From contig QZCP01000634.1 in assembly GCA_003956705.1 (NCBI GenBank), forward strand, positions 66,292-130,291: DNA of 64,000 nt, written 5' to 3'. Both the position numbers and the translations under genes were made by a program. This document shows, in pieces, positions 1 through 13,597 of the stretch. The notes beneath the pieces were generated by a model that was not told the DNA's origin, ran no database searches, and saw only the letters and a list, made by a program, of their open reading frames with translations. Every line of letters starts with the position of its first letter. Within the stretch, counting starts at the first letter, position 1. This DNA comes from Brevipalpus yothersi. Lineage: Eukaryota > Arthropoda > Arachnida > Trombidiformes > Tenuipalpidae.

Positions 1-2259
1 GAGAGAGAGAGAGAGAGAGAAACTATGCTGAATAAAACACCCATAGAAAGAGAGAGAGAGGAAGAAAACATTCAGGACATTAAGGAAGATACACGCCAAT
101 AGTGGCAGAAGAAATATGACTTCTCAGGATGAATAATCAATGAGAACACGTAACATCGATTCGAAAAGAAGGAAGAAGAAGAAGAAGATAAAGTGAAAAT
201 GTATGTGAACAGGCGAAAGTGTTCAGAATAAAAAAGTGATGGGCACACCGATTGGTTGCATTTGAAAGATTCGACTCTCTTTTACGATGGATAAAGGAAT
301 TGCTTTTCCTCTCTCTCCCAAAAGTTTCTTTACACAGCCAGTGATCGAATATTTTCTCTCTCTCTCTCTCTCTTACTTCTGATAGGTTTTCTCTCTCTTC
401 TATTTTACATGAAAATAAATGACTCACACTCACAATTCATGTGTGTGTGTGTGTGTCTTGGAAGCTTCTATCCCTTAACTCACATACACATACACAAACA
501 TGTGTGTGTATGGATCAAAGTATGATGGCTAACAGCCATCAGTTGGCATTGTGTAAGCAAGAGAAGAGAGATGAGATGAAGAGAGAAGATGAATTGAACC
601 AGCATCTGCATCCCTCCCACTCTCGGGATTATTGAATAAGCCATCTTCCTATTGCCATCTCTTTCCTTTTTTACCCTCTTCTATTTTTTTCTTCCAAAAA
701 CGCACACACATGTACACACACAAAACAGGCCTAAATTTCGATCTGTATTGGCAGTGGATCCAGCCAATCCAATCGATAGCAAATAGATTGGGTTCCCATT
801 TTGTCGATCATCTTCATGGATGGAAAAAAACGAAAAAAAACTGCTCTATAATGACCCGTTCACTGTATGGACTCCATGTGTATGCATCGAAAAATGACAT
901 TCCTCTAATAAGATCTGAACAAGTAGTCAAAATATTCAATCTCATGAAGCTTGATAATGGAAAGAAAAATGTGGAGAATATTTTGCGAAGAAGATCGGAA
1001 AGAAAATCAGCAAAGTGAAGAGGAGTATCATTTGGGCTCAAGATACCTTCCTTACATTTAAAATGACATGTAATGAACTCGATTTGAATATATTCATTGA
1101 ACAAGCCCTTCATAACCACTACTAGTACTACTACTAATATCATTGCTATTGAGTTGCCATATTGATGGTAGAAAATAATTTCACTTCATTTGCCTGTCTT
1201 TTCAAATTGTCTTCACTCACTCTCTCACATCTCATCATCTGAAGTTCAGTGGAAGTTCCTATCTAGTTTCATTATTTTCTCTTTTTTTTCTCTCTCTCTC
1301 TCTTTCCTCATCTCATTCGATTTTTTCTTTTATTCTTTTCGATTCATTGAATAAAAATGCAACTTGAAGCGAACATCCGAGGTTCAGTGGAAGGTTTGTG
1401 TATGTGTAGCTGGAAGAAGTAGTAGGAAGAGAGAAAAGCAAAAAGAAATGAGCCCAAGAATAAGGAAAAGAAGTCACCGAAAAAGGGCTCACAATTCGTT
1501 GATGATGTTCAAGCAAAATGGTAATGATCATTACAATTGTGCTCACTACAATCAAACCCTATCCGCATGTTTCCTCTTTCTGCCAGTTTCCTTTTCCCTT
1601 TCTTTTTCCAAAAGGGAAAAGAAGAGAAAGAAAGAAAGAGAGAGAGAGACATAGTATTGGTTTAGGGAATACAATTTATCAAACCTATCAAGCATCAATG
1701 TGTGGAGCTCATACACAAAAATTTGCTTGATAGTCAACTCGAGGAATATAAAATTTACTGGGCCTATCCCAGCGATTAGGCGAAGATGCCTCAGACATTT
1801 GCATTCACATTCATATATACACACACAAAATGCAAAAGGGGCTCAAAGGGTGAAAATGAAATGAGCCTGGAAGTGAGATGAAAAGAGTTGAGTTTGAATT
1901 GTACAATAGAGATGAAAGAGTTGGAAAGAGGAATAGAGAGAGAGAGAGAGAGAAAGAGAGAGAATTTAGTGAAGATGGAGATGAAAATGCATAGGGATGA
2001 GTAAAAGTAGGAAAAGTGTAGCAAAATTCAATCAGAGAGACAAGGAAGAAAAAAAGAAAAATCTTCTCAACTAGAAAAAAAGGGCTCAACCCAATCATTT
2101 CTAAATTCTACAGAATGTAGAAGCAAATAATAATGAAGCTATTTTCAGTAGAGAAATTCAACTATCTCTCTCTCCCTCTTTCCAACTCTTTCAATTTCTA
2201 TCAGAATGCAGTTGGCTTAGTATTGTCATTGGAATTAAATAGCATGCCGCTCGATCTCT

Positions 2260-2272
<13 letters not shown>

Positions 2273-2311
<39 letters not shown>
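2273..2311. repeat. (GA)n microsatellite
   Basis: Uninterrupted GA dinucleotide repeat of about 39 bp. Confidence 0.95.
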
Positions 2312-2314
<3 letters not shown>

Positions 2315-3992
2315 TTCCACAATCAGAGGAAAATCATGAAAGGAAAATGAACTTGTGAAGCTTCCAGATATGACTTCCTTTTTTTCCATGTGAGTCAATC
2401 ATGACAGAAGCCCAGTAATATTGAAGGAAAGATAGAAAAGAAAATTTTATATTTCAATTGTGAATTTGGGATCAAATCGAGTATATATATATTCGCCAAA
2501 CTATTGGAGTATAGGACTCATAGTGAAAGTGTTTATGCCAGTATCAGCCAATTTTCAGACTTTCACATGCTCCAAAGGGTCCACATTTTACCATGAGCTC
2601 AAATGATAACAAACCATCCAGAAAAGTCAAAAATCTACTCACACATACACCCAAAGAAGTAAAAGTGAAAATAAAACACATGATACGATATAGATCAACA
2701 AAAAACCCCGAAAAGTTAGTAATACCCCAGATACACATACACACAAAATGCTAAGAGACTCTCAAATTTCGAGCTCAAAACGGTTCCTTTTAAGCCCATT
2801 CATAGGATTAAGCAGTGCCTCACAAAAAAAGCCGTGAAAAGAGTCCCAAACAGTGAAAGTTCACTCCCGGGTGGGAGGAGGTTTCCTCCTTCCTCTCTCC
2901 CTCCACTCTCTATTCCACATACAGAGGTCATTCTGAGTGGCCAACAATGTACCGTTATAAGGCTGGTCACTTTTCAACTTTCATATGGACATAAACCAAA
3001 ACACAATCCACATGGACATAGCTTGTCCTACGAAAGCAAATGAAACCCGTTAAGCTTCTCTCTTTTCTTTCTTATTCTTTCTTTTTCCGTTAGAACTTTC
3101 TTCAAGAAACTTCCTTGAATTTCATTTCTTCTGCTCAAATGTGGTTCCTTTTTCCGCTATTCTCAGATCGACACACTTTGTACAATAGAACTTATGGTCC
3201 TGTCTGTTGGTGTCCTACTTTGGAGTTTCTCATGAGCTTTTGAAATACATTAACATTTTGTGTGAGAATGTGAAATAAGCTTACGAATTTTTGGTACAGA
3301 ATGTTAATATTTTTTCTATGCTATGATATCAGTGTATTTTTTTCCCTTTTCTTAAGTGTTATGATCATAAATTTTTTGATTAATTGATTTTGATGAATAT
3401 TAATTTGTGATATGTGAAAACAAAGTGAATTGAGTGTAAAGCATCTGGTATCATCAGTCATATCGCAGTAGGAGATTAACTTGACAATGACTAAAACAAT
3501 CAACACTCTTCCGCTTCCCATGTTATTTTATTCTTTTTTTCCCTTTCATCTCTACATAATAACCGTTTTTCATCATCATTATCATCAATTTCCTTAACCA
3601 TATAATTCAATGGATATTCATATATACAATTATGTGCAATTTTGATAAGAAAATAAGCCTTCCTGGTGTATTTATGTGTGTATGCTTATGGAATGATGGT
3701 GATATTAATCACAAGACAATCGTATAGGTATTTATATACATTCATCAGACTTGTGAAGTCTTCCAGATGAAGTGATGTGAAATGAAGTGAAGAATAGAAA
3801 GTGAATGAATTATGATTACATAATGAGGATGAGAACTCAATTCTCATTATTTAAAGCTTTTCTCAATGGAAAATTCATTGATTTGCATGAACCACATCAT
3901 AATCAATTTTGAAGAGGCTGATGTACATATGCATATTGAAAAACAAGCCAGTATGGTTGAGCCTTTTAAGCCCTTCTCATCATCATTGATAA

Positions 3993-4005
3993 TCTCTCTC
4001 TCTCT

Positions 4006-4091
<86 letters not shown>

Positions 4092-4112
4092 CTCTCTCTC
4101 TCTCTCTCTCTC
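3993..4112. repeat. compound (CT)n / (CTTT)n microsatellite
   Basis: About 120 bp of CT dinucleotides with a central block of CTTT tetranucleotides, returning to CT. The nested structure suggests repeated slippage. Confidence 0.95.
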
Positions 4113-5191
4113 CACAGCTTTGGTGATACAATTAAAATACTTTCACTCTTTTTTTTCTCACATGTACTTACACATTACCTAATCTGTATCAATTGAAGGA
4201 TAAAGAGGGGAAAGGTATTCAGGAAGAGATGTGAAAGGATGAAGAGGAGAGAGGAAAGAATAAAAATAAAGACAAGAGATGAAGACAAGGAAGGAGATGA
4301 AATTAAGCGAGAAGCGGAAAGAGTTTTCCTCTCTCTCTCTCTCTATTCCTCCTCTTCCTCCTCCTCTTCTTCCTCCCCCTTCGCCTCATTCACTATTGAT
4401 TAAGTAAAGCTCTCATTCATAATTGTGAGAAAGAAAAAGAAGGAAAAAAAGATACTATTACTACAAGTAAGTGTTACCCACTTACTTATGCTCATATGAA
4501 CCTACGGCTCATGAATGTTTGATGAGGTTGGTGTGTAAAAAGGCTTATTAAAATCATTCTCCTTTAATCAGATTGACTAGATTGTGAAAGGGGAGACAAA
4601 AGGTTGAATGAGAAAAAAATGAATGAAGATGGAGAGAGAGAAAATAAAATGAGAGAGCTTAGATTGAATACTCTGGAGAAAAGGATGATGATAATAAAAT
4701 GTTCAATAGAGAGACAATATTGCGGAATAAAGAGGTAATGAAGAGGCTGGATAAATTAGATTTTAAGCAAACTGTTCATTTAAGAAGCAATCATCATCAT
4801 TATCGAAGCCGATTTGTTATTTCATTTTTGTACACTTTCCACACCTCATACTTTTTCATCACATTTTCATTCCCTATTCTTCTTCTCTCTGCTCTACATT
4901 CCCTCAGAGCACAATTAGTTTGTTCTTTTCGGCATCTATTTTTCATTTTCATTCTCTTTCCCAATTGAAACATGGAAGGAGGCTCAAGAATTTGGGATTC
5001 AATAACAATAAAAATTTCACTACATATATTTTCCATAGACACACTCTGTAGAAATCGAAAAATATCTCTTTCAGAACCTATAGATTTTGTTCTCCTTTCC
5101 AGATCAATTTTCCTCCAAGCATCTTTCTCTCTCTCCATCTCCCTCTCACAAAAGCATCACATTGCAGCATCCTCGATCTGCATCTTTCTTC

Positions 5192-5192
<1 letters not shown>

Positions 5193-5222
<30 letters not shown>
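5193..5222. repeat. (CT)n microsatellite
   Basis: Perfect CT repeat of about 15 units; further short CT runs follow near 5310-5325. Confidence 0.9.
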
Positions 5223-5226
<4 letters not shown>

Positions 5227-7058
5227 TCAGTTGATCACATTCAACTGGGCTCCCTCTTCATCTCTGTTTGCCCGAGACTTGGAGTATTTTTTTAATATCA
5301 TTTCTTTTTCTCTCTCTCTCTCTCTATCTCAAGCTAGCATTTTTCTCCTCTTTCTATCATCTTATTCCATCATCATACTGTTTATTCGCTTAGATATATA
5401 GAGAGAATGGATTCTGACTGGTGGTGAACTGGCGAGAGAAAGAAAGAAGAGCAGAATGATAAATTAAGTAGATGAATGCATCTTCCCAAAGAAGCTGAGA
5501 GAGAGAGGAGAGATGAAAGTAAGCAAGATCAAACACATACAGAGAAGGGAAAGCGAGAGAGAGAGTAGATAGACATTTCATATAGATTGAGTCTTGCGGA
5601 TGAAAAATGAACTGAAGTGAGCCAAAAGCTTTGGAATGTAATGCTAATGGTGTACAGATAAAACTACTTTCACTATATTTTGGCACCAAGATTGAGTGAA
5701 GAGAAAGAGATGTGGAAGAGAAAGAAATAGACAAAAAATACATCAGATGGGTGTCCTGTTTCTCTTTCTCTTTCTCTCTCTTTGCTTTCTTTGCTTTCTT
5801 TCCACCTTAATTCATTTCCATCTTTATTTCTACCTTCATCATCTTTGGAAAATGCTTTTCTTCTTCTACCTTTTTCCAAGAAGTGGGAGTGATAGAACGC
5901 TAAAAACGTTCACAAATGAACTGGGAAGAGGATTTCTCGGAGGAGATAAACTGTGATCACATGGAAAAGCATGAAAATGAGAATAAATTGGAAGATGGAA
6001 AATGGAAACCTTCCACAATTTACAGAGAAGAAGAGAGAGTAAAGAAATGAAAGATTGATTGAGCTCAAGAAAAGGGGATGAATATTGTATTCAGTATGAG
6101 TTGGATTGATGATGTTTTTTCTTGAGATTTGATTAAATTAACCACTTTTGTCAATCATTTGGGCCCATATTTTTTCATCATCTCGATAATGTATAAAAGA
6201 AGATCTGAAATATTAGATCTTGAGGGCTCATACATCACAAATGATAAAACTTGGAGCCAGCCAAATGTATGCACACAGAATCATTTCAGATTCTAAATAA
6301 TTATGAGCTCAAAGTATATTCCCATATGAATATCGACAGTGACTGGGCTGGCAAAATGAATATACCATCTAATTTCAATATTCAAATGATCCTCGAAAGC
6401 AGTCTACCAAAATCATTGAAATTGATGACGAATATTCTGTGTGATTGGATGGTTTTCGAAAATAAGATTCAAAGATTGAGGACTCATTTGTTCACTAAAG
6501 AAAGTGAAGAGGAATCAAATGCATGCCCCTCAAAGAAGCTGTATAGGAAAAAAAGTTCCAAATGATGGAGAGATGATGAAGGTGGAAGAATAGTGAAATC
6601 ATTTTCTAGCTACAAGCACGGGTAGCCAATTGTATTTTTAATTCCCAACAAAAAAAGAGCCCAAAAGAGAGAGATAGAGAGCAGAGAAAGATGCTCAAAC
6701 AAAATTCAAGAGCTGTCTCATTATCATAGGAAAATTTTCTTGAAGCCGCTTATTCGATTGTGCTTATATCCGAAATGCATTACCAATCTCAACTCTTTTT
6801 TTCCAAAATCCTGTTCGAGCTCCATTATTTTTTATTCTACTTTATTTCCAGCAATACTCATGTCTGTTATTTTTCTCTCTTTTCTCTAACAGCCAACCTT
6901 CATGGATGTTGTTGTTCACATTCTCTTACTTTGACTATATATCACGAATATGGGCTCGTTATTCTTCTGTCAGGAAACCAATTCCAATGAATATGGTTCT
7001 AGAGACTGAAAGAATATATATCTCAAGAGAAATAGAAAATCGATCTTGTTCTTCGTCT

Positions 7059-7062
<4 letters not shown>

Positions 7063-7102
<40 letters not shown>
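7063..7102. repeat. (CT)n microsatellite
   Basis: Perfect CT repeat of about 20 units. Confidence 0.95.
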
Positions 7103-7109
<7 letters not shown>

Positions 7110-9090
7110 GCCAATCGAATGACACGCTCCGTTACTCGGAGAAATTTTGAGCCCTTTTTTCTGAATCAAATTAGCTTTGATATTGATCTGGTATTGGAGC
7201 TCCTGTATCATGCCATGGGTGTATTATGTATATAAATATTCTAGAGAAAGAAAATCTACACAGGCACACACATTTTTATGACCAAAATTCAACTGTACCC
7301 ACACACACACAAAAGTTTTATGGATCTCATATTGAAAGAAAGGGTTCGATGATGATGGTGGTGATGTTGATGGTGGTGATGCAAGTGGGTGGGAAATGAA
7401 ATGCTGGTTCATTCCTCCTCCTTTTCCCATAGCAAACAGAGAGGAAGAGAGGAAAAGGAAGGACTGATGGGTATGTGCGCAATATTCACACAGCAAATCT
7501 AAGCTGATGGTAAACATTTATCGATAGGAAGGCATCTAAAAATGACCTAGAAGTATGGCCATCAAGATGAGTCACTTTTTATACAAATTTAGATAGAGAA
7601 GTGAATGCCTATAACAGAGAAGAGAACCAAATGCTTAGCGAAATAACTGATTAGAATTTTTATAATCATCATTCAGTGAAAATGTATGTGTATATTTTGG
7701 GCATCTGGTTACAATTTTCAAGATGTATTCCAAGCAAAACCTCCAAACACTTTTCAACCATCAAAATGTCCATCAATCTCTTACATTTCTAGAGACATTT
7801 GTGCCTCAATTGTGAGGCATATCACAACCACTAGGCCAGTGGAAATGAGTTTTCTTGCGCCCTGTTTAAGTTGATCGAATCACTTGGATGGAAGTAAAAT
7901 GCTATGAGTCGATGGAAGTCATTTGAAGTAACACGAATTCAAAATTTTAAGCCTGCCTCAAGTCATATTTAGTGCCGATATCGAGGTAAATGTGAACTGT
8001 GTGTGTACTGTTCCGAGATCGAGGTGTGCAAGAAAGTGTAAATCATTTCTCTCTCTCTCTCTTTACCGAGAATGTTCACTGTACATGTAAAGCATAGATA
8101 TTCTCGATTTTGAGCGATATTCAACCAGGTCAAGGTAGATATATCGGTCGGAGGAAAAGAAGGAGAGAGAAGGGAAAAAGAAAAGGTAAGCTCGAGGAGG
8201 CAATATGAACGGGTAAGGAAAAGGGCCTTATTCAACAGCAGTGGGAATGAAAAGAAGAAGACGAATGAAAAAAAAGAGTGCGTAAAACATTCCTTGTATC
8301 CGGTGGAGATGTCACCATAGGCCTGTGTGTATGTGTGTATGTATATGTGACAAGGGCTCTACGGGAATTGGATTTGGTGAACAAAACCAAGCCCAGAGTG
8401 GATCTGTACTTGGAAATGAAAGGGGCAAGCTTGGAGCACATGTAGAATCGGAGGAAGAAGATCAAAAAAGAGAGAGAGAAAAAAAATCGATCGATCTAAG
8501 TTAGGCAAGAGGAAGAAAAAATGCTTTGTACAACTGAAATCGAAAGTGGTATGATTTGTTCGATCATGATTCAGTATGGTGAAAGTATTGATTATTGAGA
8601 ATCATAATTCTTAGGGTATATTTTTTAAGAGACATGAATCTTTGGAAATTGTGCCAATACAATCAGTGAGAATTGCTTACTCCATCAATTCATGGAGAAA
8701 CATATACATGTATTTCGCATAGATCAAGAGACACAAGAGAGGATCAGTCTTTAATCGATGTCATTAAAACAATGTTACGGTCTTGAAGTAACAAAGAAAT
8801 AGAATTAACTTCAATCAATGCACTCTGGTTTCCTAATACACATAGGATCGGGGTATGAGTGTGTATGTGAGAGAGTAAGGGAATGGAATTCGATTGGCTG
8901 TCAAGAAAGAATGGAGTGTTTGTTAAATTAGTGGTTGATAGTTAATTTGAATTCAAGTAAAGAGTGAGATGAATTAGAGTAGACTTTTGTATACCAGCTT
9001 TTCAATCCTAATCTCATGTCTTCTCTCCTCATCCTATTGTTTTCTTCCCCCACTTCTCTCCTCCTCCCTCTTTTTCTAACAAGTGTTCTT

Positions 9091-9099
9091 CTCTCTCTN

Positions 9100-9156
<57 letters not shown>
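9091..9156. repeat. (CT)n microsatellite with an ambiguous base
   Basis: About 66 bp of CT repeat containing the only N I noticed in the window, at 9099. The N marks uncertain consensus, so the true repeat length is not known. Confidence 0.95.
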
Positions 9157-9158
<2 letters not shown>

Positions 9159-12100
9159 GCTCATTCATCTACTCTTATTTACGCTTGATTCTTCTCATCA
9201 GCATTGATTCATGAATTAGTCTGCCGCAAGTCTACTGTTCTCTTCTCAGCTTCTGCCTCTTTTGCCTCTCTTGCTTCTTGCTTGTTCATTCAACACCACT
9301 CACTTCATTCACTCATTAACCACCCTAAGCTCCGCCTCATTTACACTACTAAATTCATTCATTCATTCATTTATCCTCTGAATGGTGTTCATTGTCATCA
9401 CAATATTCCCAGAAGAATATTTAATCAGAACAACTATGATCTTCTGGCAGATTAGTAGAGCTTTGGGAATTTTTGATAGAAAGAAATCAGCTGTTAATTT
9501 TCTCATGTTCACTTGGAATTGTAACAAAATTTTTCGGCAAACAGAGAGGATGCTTATACTGATACACTGAAGTGTTCTTCATGAGATGAAGTAAGCTCTC
9601 CAAATGATAGATATACATCTTTTTTTTGCTTCCATCAAGCCTATATATATCGATGGGCTTTATCATAGGTTACAGTAAACATTCATCATGCTCCAAGATT
9701 TGTATTGGAAAGAGAGGGGGAAAAAATAGAGGATCGACTGAGTTTTTTCCTGTAAAGTATTCCTATCCACTCCTACCCATGAGTAAACTAATACATGAGA
9801 ATAGAGAGAGAGAGAAAGAAAGAGAGAAGAAATTGGATTTAGGCTTGTCAAAATGGACTACGAGAAAGAGAGAGAGAAAGAGTGAATGTGCGTGTTAACC
9901 GAAAAAATATCGATCGAAAATAGAAAAGTTAGCAAATATACTTTACTAATACTACTACTTCTCTTTACCTCTAATAGGAAAAAGTAAACATCGAGTACAT
10001 TTCATCCAGAAATTAAATTCAATTTCAAATATGATGATGAAAGAAACTCTGTGTGTGTCTTAGCTTTTGGGTGAGATATAAATGAAAAAATCATCAAGCC
10101 ATGAACTCAAGCGAATAAAGATAGAATCGGTGGAAATGAAAATGTATATAAGAGCAGTATAGTATGATTCGATTGTCTTGCACCAAAAAACCACCGAGAT
10201 CATTGGAAATATGAATGTGCCCACAAAAACCCTGGAGGCTAAAAGACTCAGAGCATCAATTAGATAAGCTAATGGATTGTATTCAAATACAGTCATCTAT
10301 GTTTCATGAAATAGAGCTTGAGGTTTTTATTTGGTAACTGTAAGTTAGGATCATTAAGTAATTTATTTCGATATATAGAGAAATGTCTCACTACTAAGTA
10401 ATGTAACCAGAAGCTATTTTCAATGGAATAATGAATGCCAATGAATCAAGTTTATATTAATACTATCATCATAAGAATACGAGCAACGATAATGAATTGA
10501 GGATAAATTTTATATTAGGCATTCGATTCTGCCCAATTTTCGCTCTATCTATTATTTGAGCAGAGGAATTCGTTTTTCATTGGAAGGGATCATCGAATTT
10601 AAGGCGTCCCGGAAAAGAGTGTTCAAGTGTTATTAGATTCTGAGAATTTGAAATTCTATATTCTCATTTACATTTCATGTACATGTATATGTGTATCCTC
10701 AGATGCTTTAACGGACTTTATCTGGGTGATTTTTCAGATTTTCCTATAGTTCTGGTCAAAGTGACTTTCATATTTGTCTGAATACATATACTCCTATTTT
10801 AAACTTATTTCTCCATTCCATCCAGATGATCATCATATTTTCTATAATCTAATAGCAAAAATTTCCGCCCGATTTGACTGTATTTTCTCCGCCTTTCTCC
10901 ACTTTTCTTCTTGATGCGATTCTTCATAGACTCAGATGTATATTTATGTATTTCAAATGTTCCACATAAATATGAGCACACATATATGTACTCATTCGCT
11001 CGAATGCCCTGAATAAACAAGATGAACGCATGTGAAATCTGATGAGCCATGAATGATACAATGTTCCAAGAAACAAAAGTGGCTGTTGATAATGTAGATT
11101 TTACAGTGTTTTTCACTGATATATATTTACCGTTAAGTGAGAAAAATACATATTCGACAGCTTTTCTGTACTACTTGATACTTTGTATGTTTTTCTTGTA
11201 TCATAAAAGAAAGTGATTTTTTGATCTCTATTTCATAACATGATTGAACTTTTATTCCTCCCACTTTTTCCACCTCCTATTGAGAAACATTTCAAAGCGA
11301 ATAAACACTCAAATACACATACATTCCAATATACACACAAACTCTATGATTTCCATTCTCTCTTTCTCTCTATTTTTCACCCCAAAAGATTACTAGTGTA
11401 AAAAAGAGAGAAAAATAGGAGTAAAATTGAACAATTTAGGCGTAAAATCTCACTACCACTACCACAACTATATTGGACCTTTCTCTATTTTGAGGAGATT
11501 TTGACTAGAAATCGGAGAAACTCTCTCACAGTTTAAAGGTATCACAGAAATTTCCAGGTCTATCTGTACCTTTTTCTTTCTCTCTCTCTTTCCGAGATTT
11601 ATGCTGATTTTATTCTCGATGAATAAGGCAAAATTTAGCTTCGAGTAATTGGACTCTCAAGTGGAACCTCAAAGTGTAATAAAACGGAAAAAAGCCACCA
11701 ACTCGTCAACATGCGAAACCAACCGCGCTCCCCTGTCAAACCATGAAGAAATGTTTGAGCGACGTTAGCAGGACAAGGAAGAGAAGTAAAAGAGAAACGG
11801 AAAGAAAGAATATGAGGTGCGGTTGAAGGAAGAAAAAAAAAGTAGAAAAAGGAATCAACTGAGAACTTCTCTATGGAAGATGAAGACAGAGAGAAAGAGA
11901 GAGAGAGAGGGAGAAAGAAGCCCCGTTCGAATCGGGTGAAAAAAATTTTGGCCTCAAATGTGGGTGAAGGGTAAGTAGGTAAGATTATCGGAGCGAAGCG
12001 GTACATGGAAGAGAGAGAGAGAGAGAAAAGCGGAAAAGGGCTTGAGAAAAAAATCTTGCTCAATGAATCGCTACTACCGCTATCGGGGATGTAGTAGTAG

Positions 12101-12660
12101 GTCTATGGGAGTCCCAATCAGTAGGCCAAGTTTTTTTCTCCCTTCAAAAAATTTCGGCTCACTTGGCACCTCAGCTCTAGTGTTAGATTTCCTCTGTAAA
12201 AAGTTCGATCATGCTTGTAGTCTATTGATTTTTTTTACTCATCTTTTTAACTTACTTTCACATTCAATCCTTTTCTCTTTCTCTCTATTGACCTCAAGGC
12301 TTCTCTCAAGGCTCACTTCCTCTATTTTTTATATTCGATCTACTACTACCACTTATTCATCATCATTTTTCTATGCTTTCACTCTTTCTTCTTACTGAAT
12401 TCCTTTTGAACGTTCCTCTCCGTTCGATCACTCATCCACTGGTACAGACCAGTAGTAGTCATGAATGAATAGTTAGTCAATGACTGAGCGGTCTGCATTC
12501 ATATATCCAGCTCTTAAGTCTTGAGACTGTCTGGTATAGACTCATTCATCAATACTTGACAAGAATCAATTTCGATTTTGCCCGTCTCGACCGTATGTTA
12601 TCAGGCCACTGTGACATGCAAACTTTTTGTCATAAACTCACGTAAAAAGAGCCCCATAAA

Positions 12661-13130
12661 CTATGTAGATACAGAATTCGAACAAAAGTAGTCAATGCTT
12701 GCGGTCTGACCGAATTTTTCGGGCTCAAAATCGATAGTAAATTCCTTGAAAAGTGAAAGTCATATTATTTAGAGAATCCTGAGCCATTTTCGCTCGAACG
12801 TAAGAAAAGAGTTGAAAATTTTCGACATCATAACGAAAGATAAAAATAACTTGGGACATCTCACTAAATTCCACCAAAAGTTTTTCTTGAGAAAAATTAG
12901 AGAATATTTACTTACCATTAAAACTCTTTCCCAACAATCGACAGCCATGTCCAAGGAATCAAAGGGTTGAGGGCCATCACAAATGTACTCGAAGCCCCAA
13001 AAGATACAACTATAGTAAAAAACTTTTTCCCTTCCATCCAATCGATACTGAACCGTTCGGCTAAATGACTTGCACTCGAATGTGCATCTCAATCCTAACT
13101 GGTTCAATACCGAATTTTGGCATCTCTCTT
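12661..13130 (-). CDS. unidentified exon pair, possible gene remnant
   Basis: I do not recognise this protein. On the minus strand a frame runs from about 13128 to a strong donor (ATG|GTAAGT) whose last exon base is 12916. It is rich in Cys, Trp and aromatic residues, for example YYSCIFWGFEYICDGPQPF, and free of low complexity. A second candidate exon in the same phase starts at 12744 after a good acceptor (CACTTTTCAAG) and gives 27 residues (EFTIDFEPEKFGQTASIDYF and more) before TAG at 12661-12663. The 5' side is unclear: this frame meets a TAA just downstream of the most plausible acceptor (TTTACAG near 13155), while a neighbouring frame stays open for about 25 codons. A frameshift or decayed gene is therefore possible. 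It lies divergently upstream of RCC1. Confidence 0.35.
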
Positions 13131-13182
13131 AAGCCTTTCGGGTGCAGCCCTGTAAAGAGTTTTCTCTCTCTCTCTCTTCTTC

Positions 13183-13221
<39 letters not shown>

Positions 13222-13353
13222 TTTATTCCTTATTTTACTCTTTCTTTTCACTCTCTCTCTCTTTCTCTCTCTTTTCCTATGTAATTTTTTTACATGGGAA
13301 TTTTATACACTGGAGACTGCGCTCATGTTCCACAAGGTACTGTTACACGTTGC

Positions 13354-13367
13354 CCACTAGATGGCAC
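13354..13367 (+). promoter_or_regulatory. CTCF-like site upstream of RCC1
   Basis: CCACTAGATGGCAC resembles the core of the conserved CTCF consensus (CCASYAGRKGGC). It lies about 230 bp before the RCC1 start codon. Binding is inferred from similarity only. Confidence 0.35.
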
Positions 13368-13597
13368 TTTTTTTTAATGGTACAAGCCGAAATGCGGATC
13401 ATGCCGAATTGAGGCGCCATCAAAAAAATAATGTATTGTTATTGTAACCGTTTTTGTTAGTTTTATTTTTGTTAATTAACGAGAATTTGATTGAAATTCA
13501 TTTATTTATTATCATCAAATCTACTTCATAGGGATTGGAAAGTGTATTATTTCGAAACGTTCAGTGTGTGTATGTGTTAATCTTCTGTTGAAAAAAT

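Larger units (their letters stand above)
1..12660. other. gene-poor, microsatellite-rich region
   Basis: No gene can be supported here. Open frames are short, mostly runs of Leu/Ser or Arg/Glu created by CT or GA tracts. The longer non-repetitive frames (about 632-1018, 6251-6565, 10060-10296 minus) show no recognisable domain and no paired splice sites. The region holds many GA/CT tracts, some GT/CA tracts near 440-510, 7260-7310 and 8330, and 11 of the 13 exact GGGCTC/GAGCCC hexamers counted in the first 13 kb. It could be intergenic DNA or long intron or UTR of a gene outside the window. Confidence 0.6.

Noticed and set aside
632..1018. 128-codon plus-strand frame
   Set aside because: No domain, and a frame of similar length runs antisense; probably chance.
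6251..6565. 104-codon plus-strand frame of fairly normal composition
   Set aside because: It lacks a supporting start context, splice partners, polyadenylation signal or recognised domain.
11922..11940. tRNA T-arm-like hairpin around GTTCGAATC
   Set aside because: The flanks are GA repeat and A-runs; no acceptor, D or anticodon stems can be built.
11635..12063. 142-codon minus-strand frame
   Set aside because: Mostly Ser/Leu/Phe from GA-rich DNA, no domain and no splice context.
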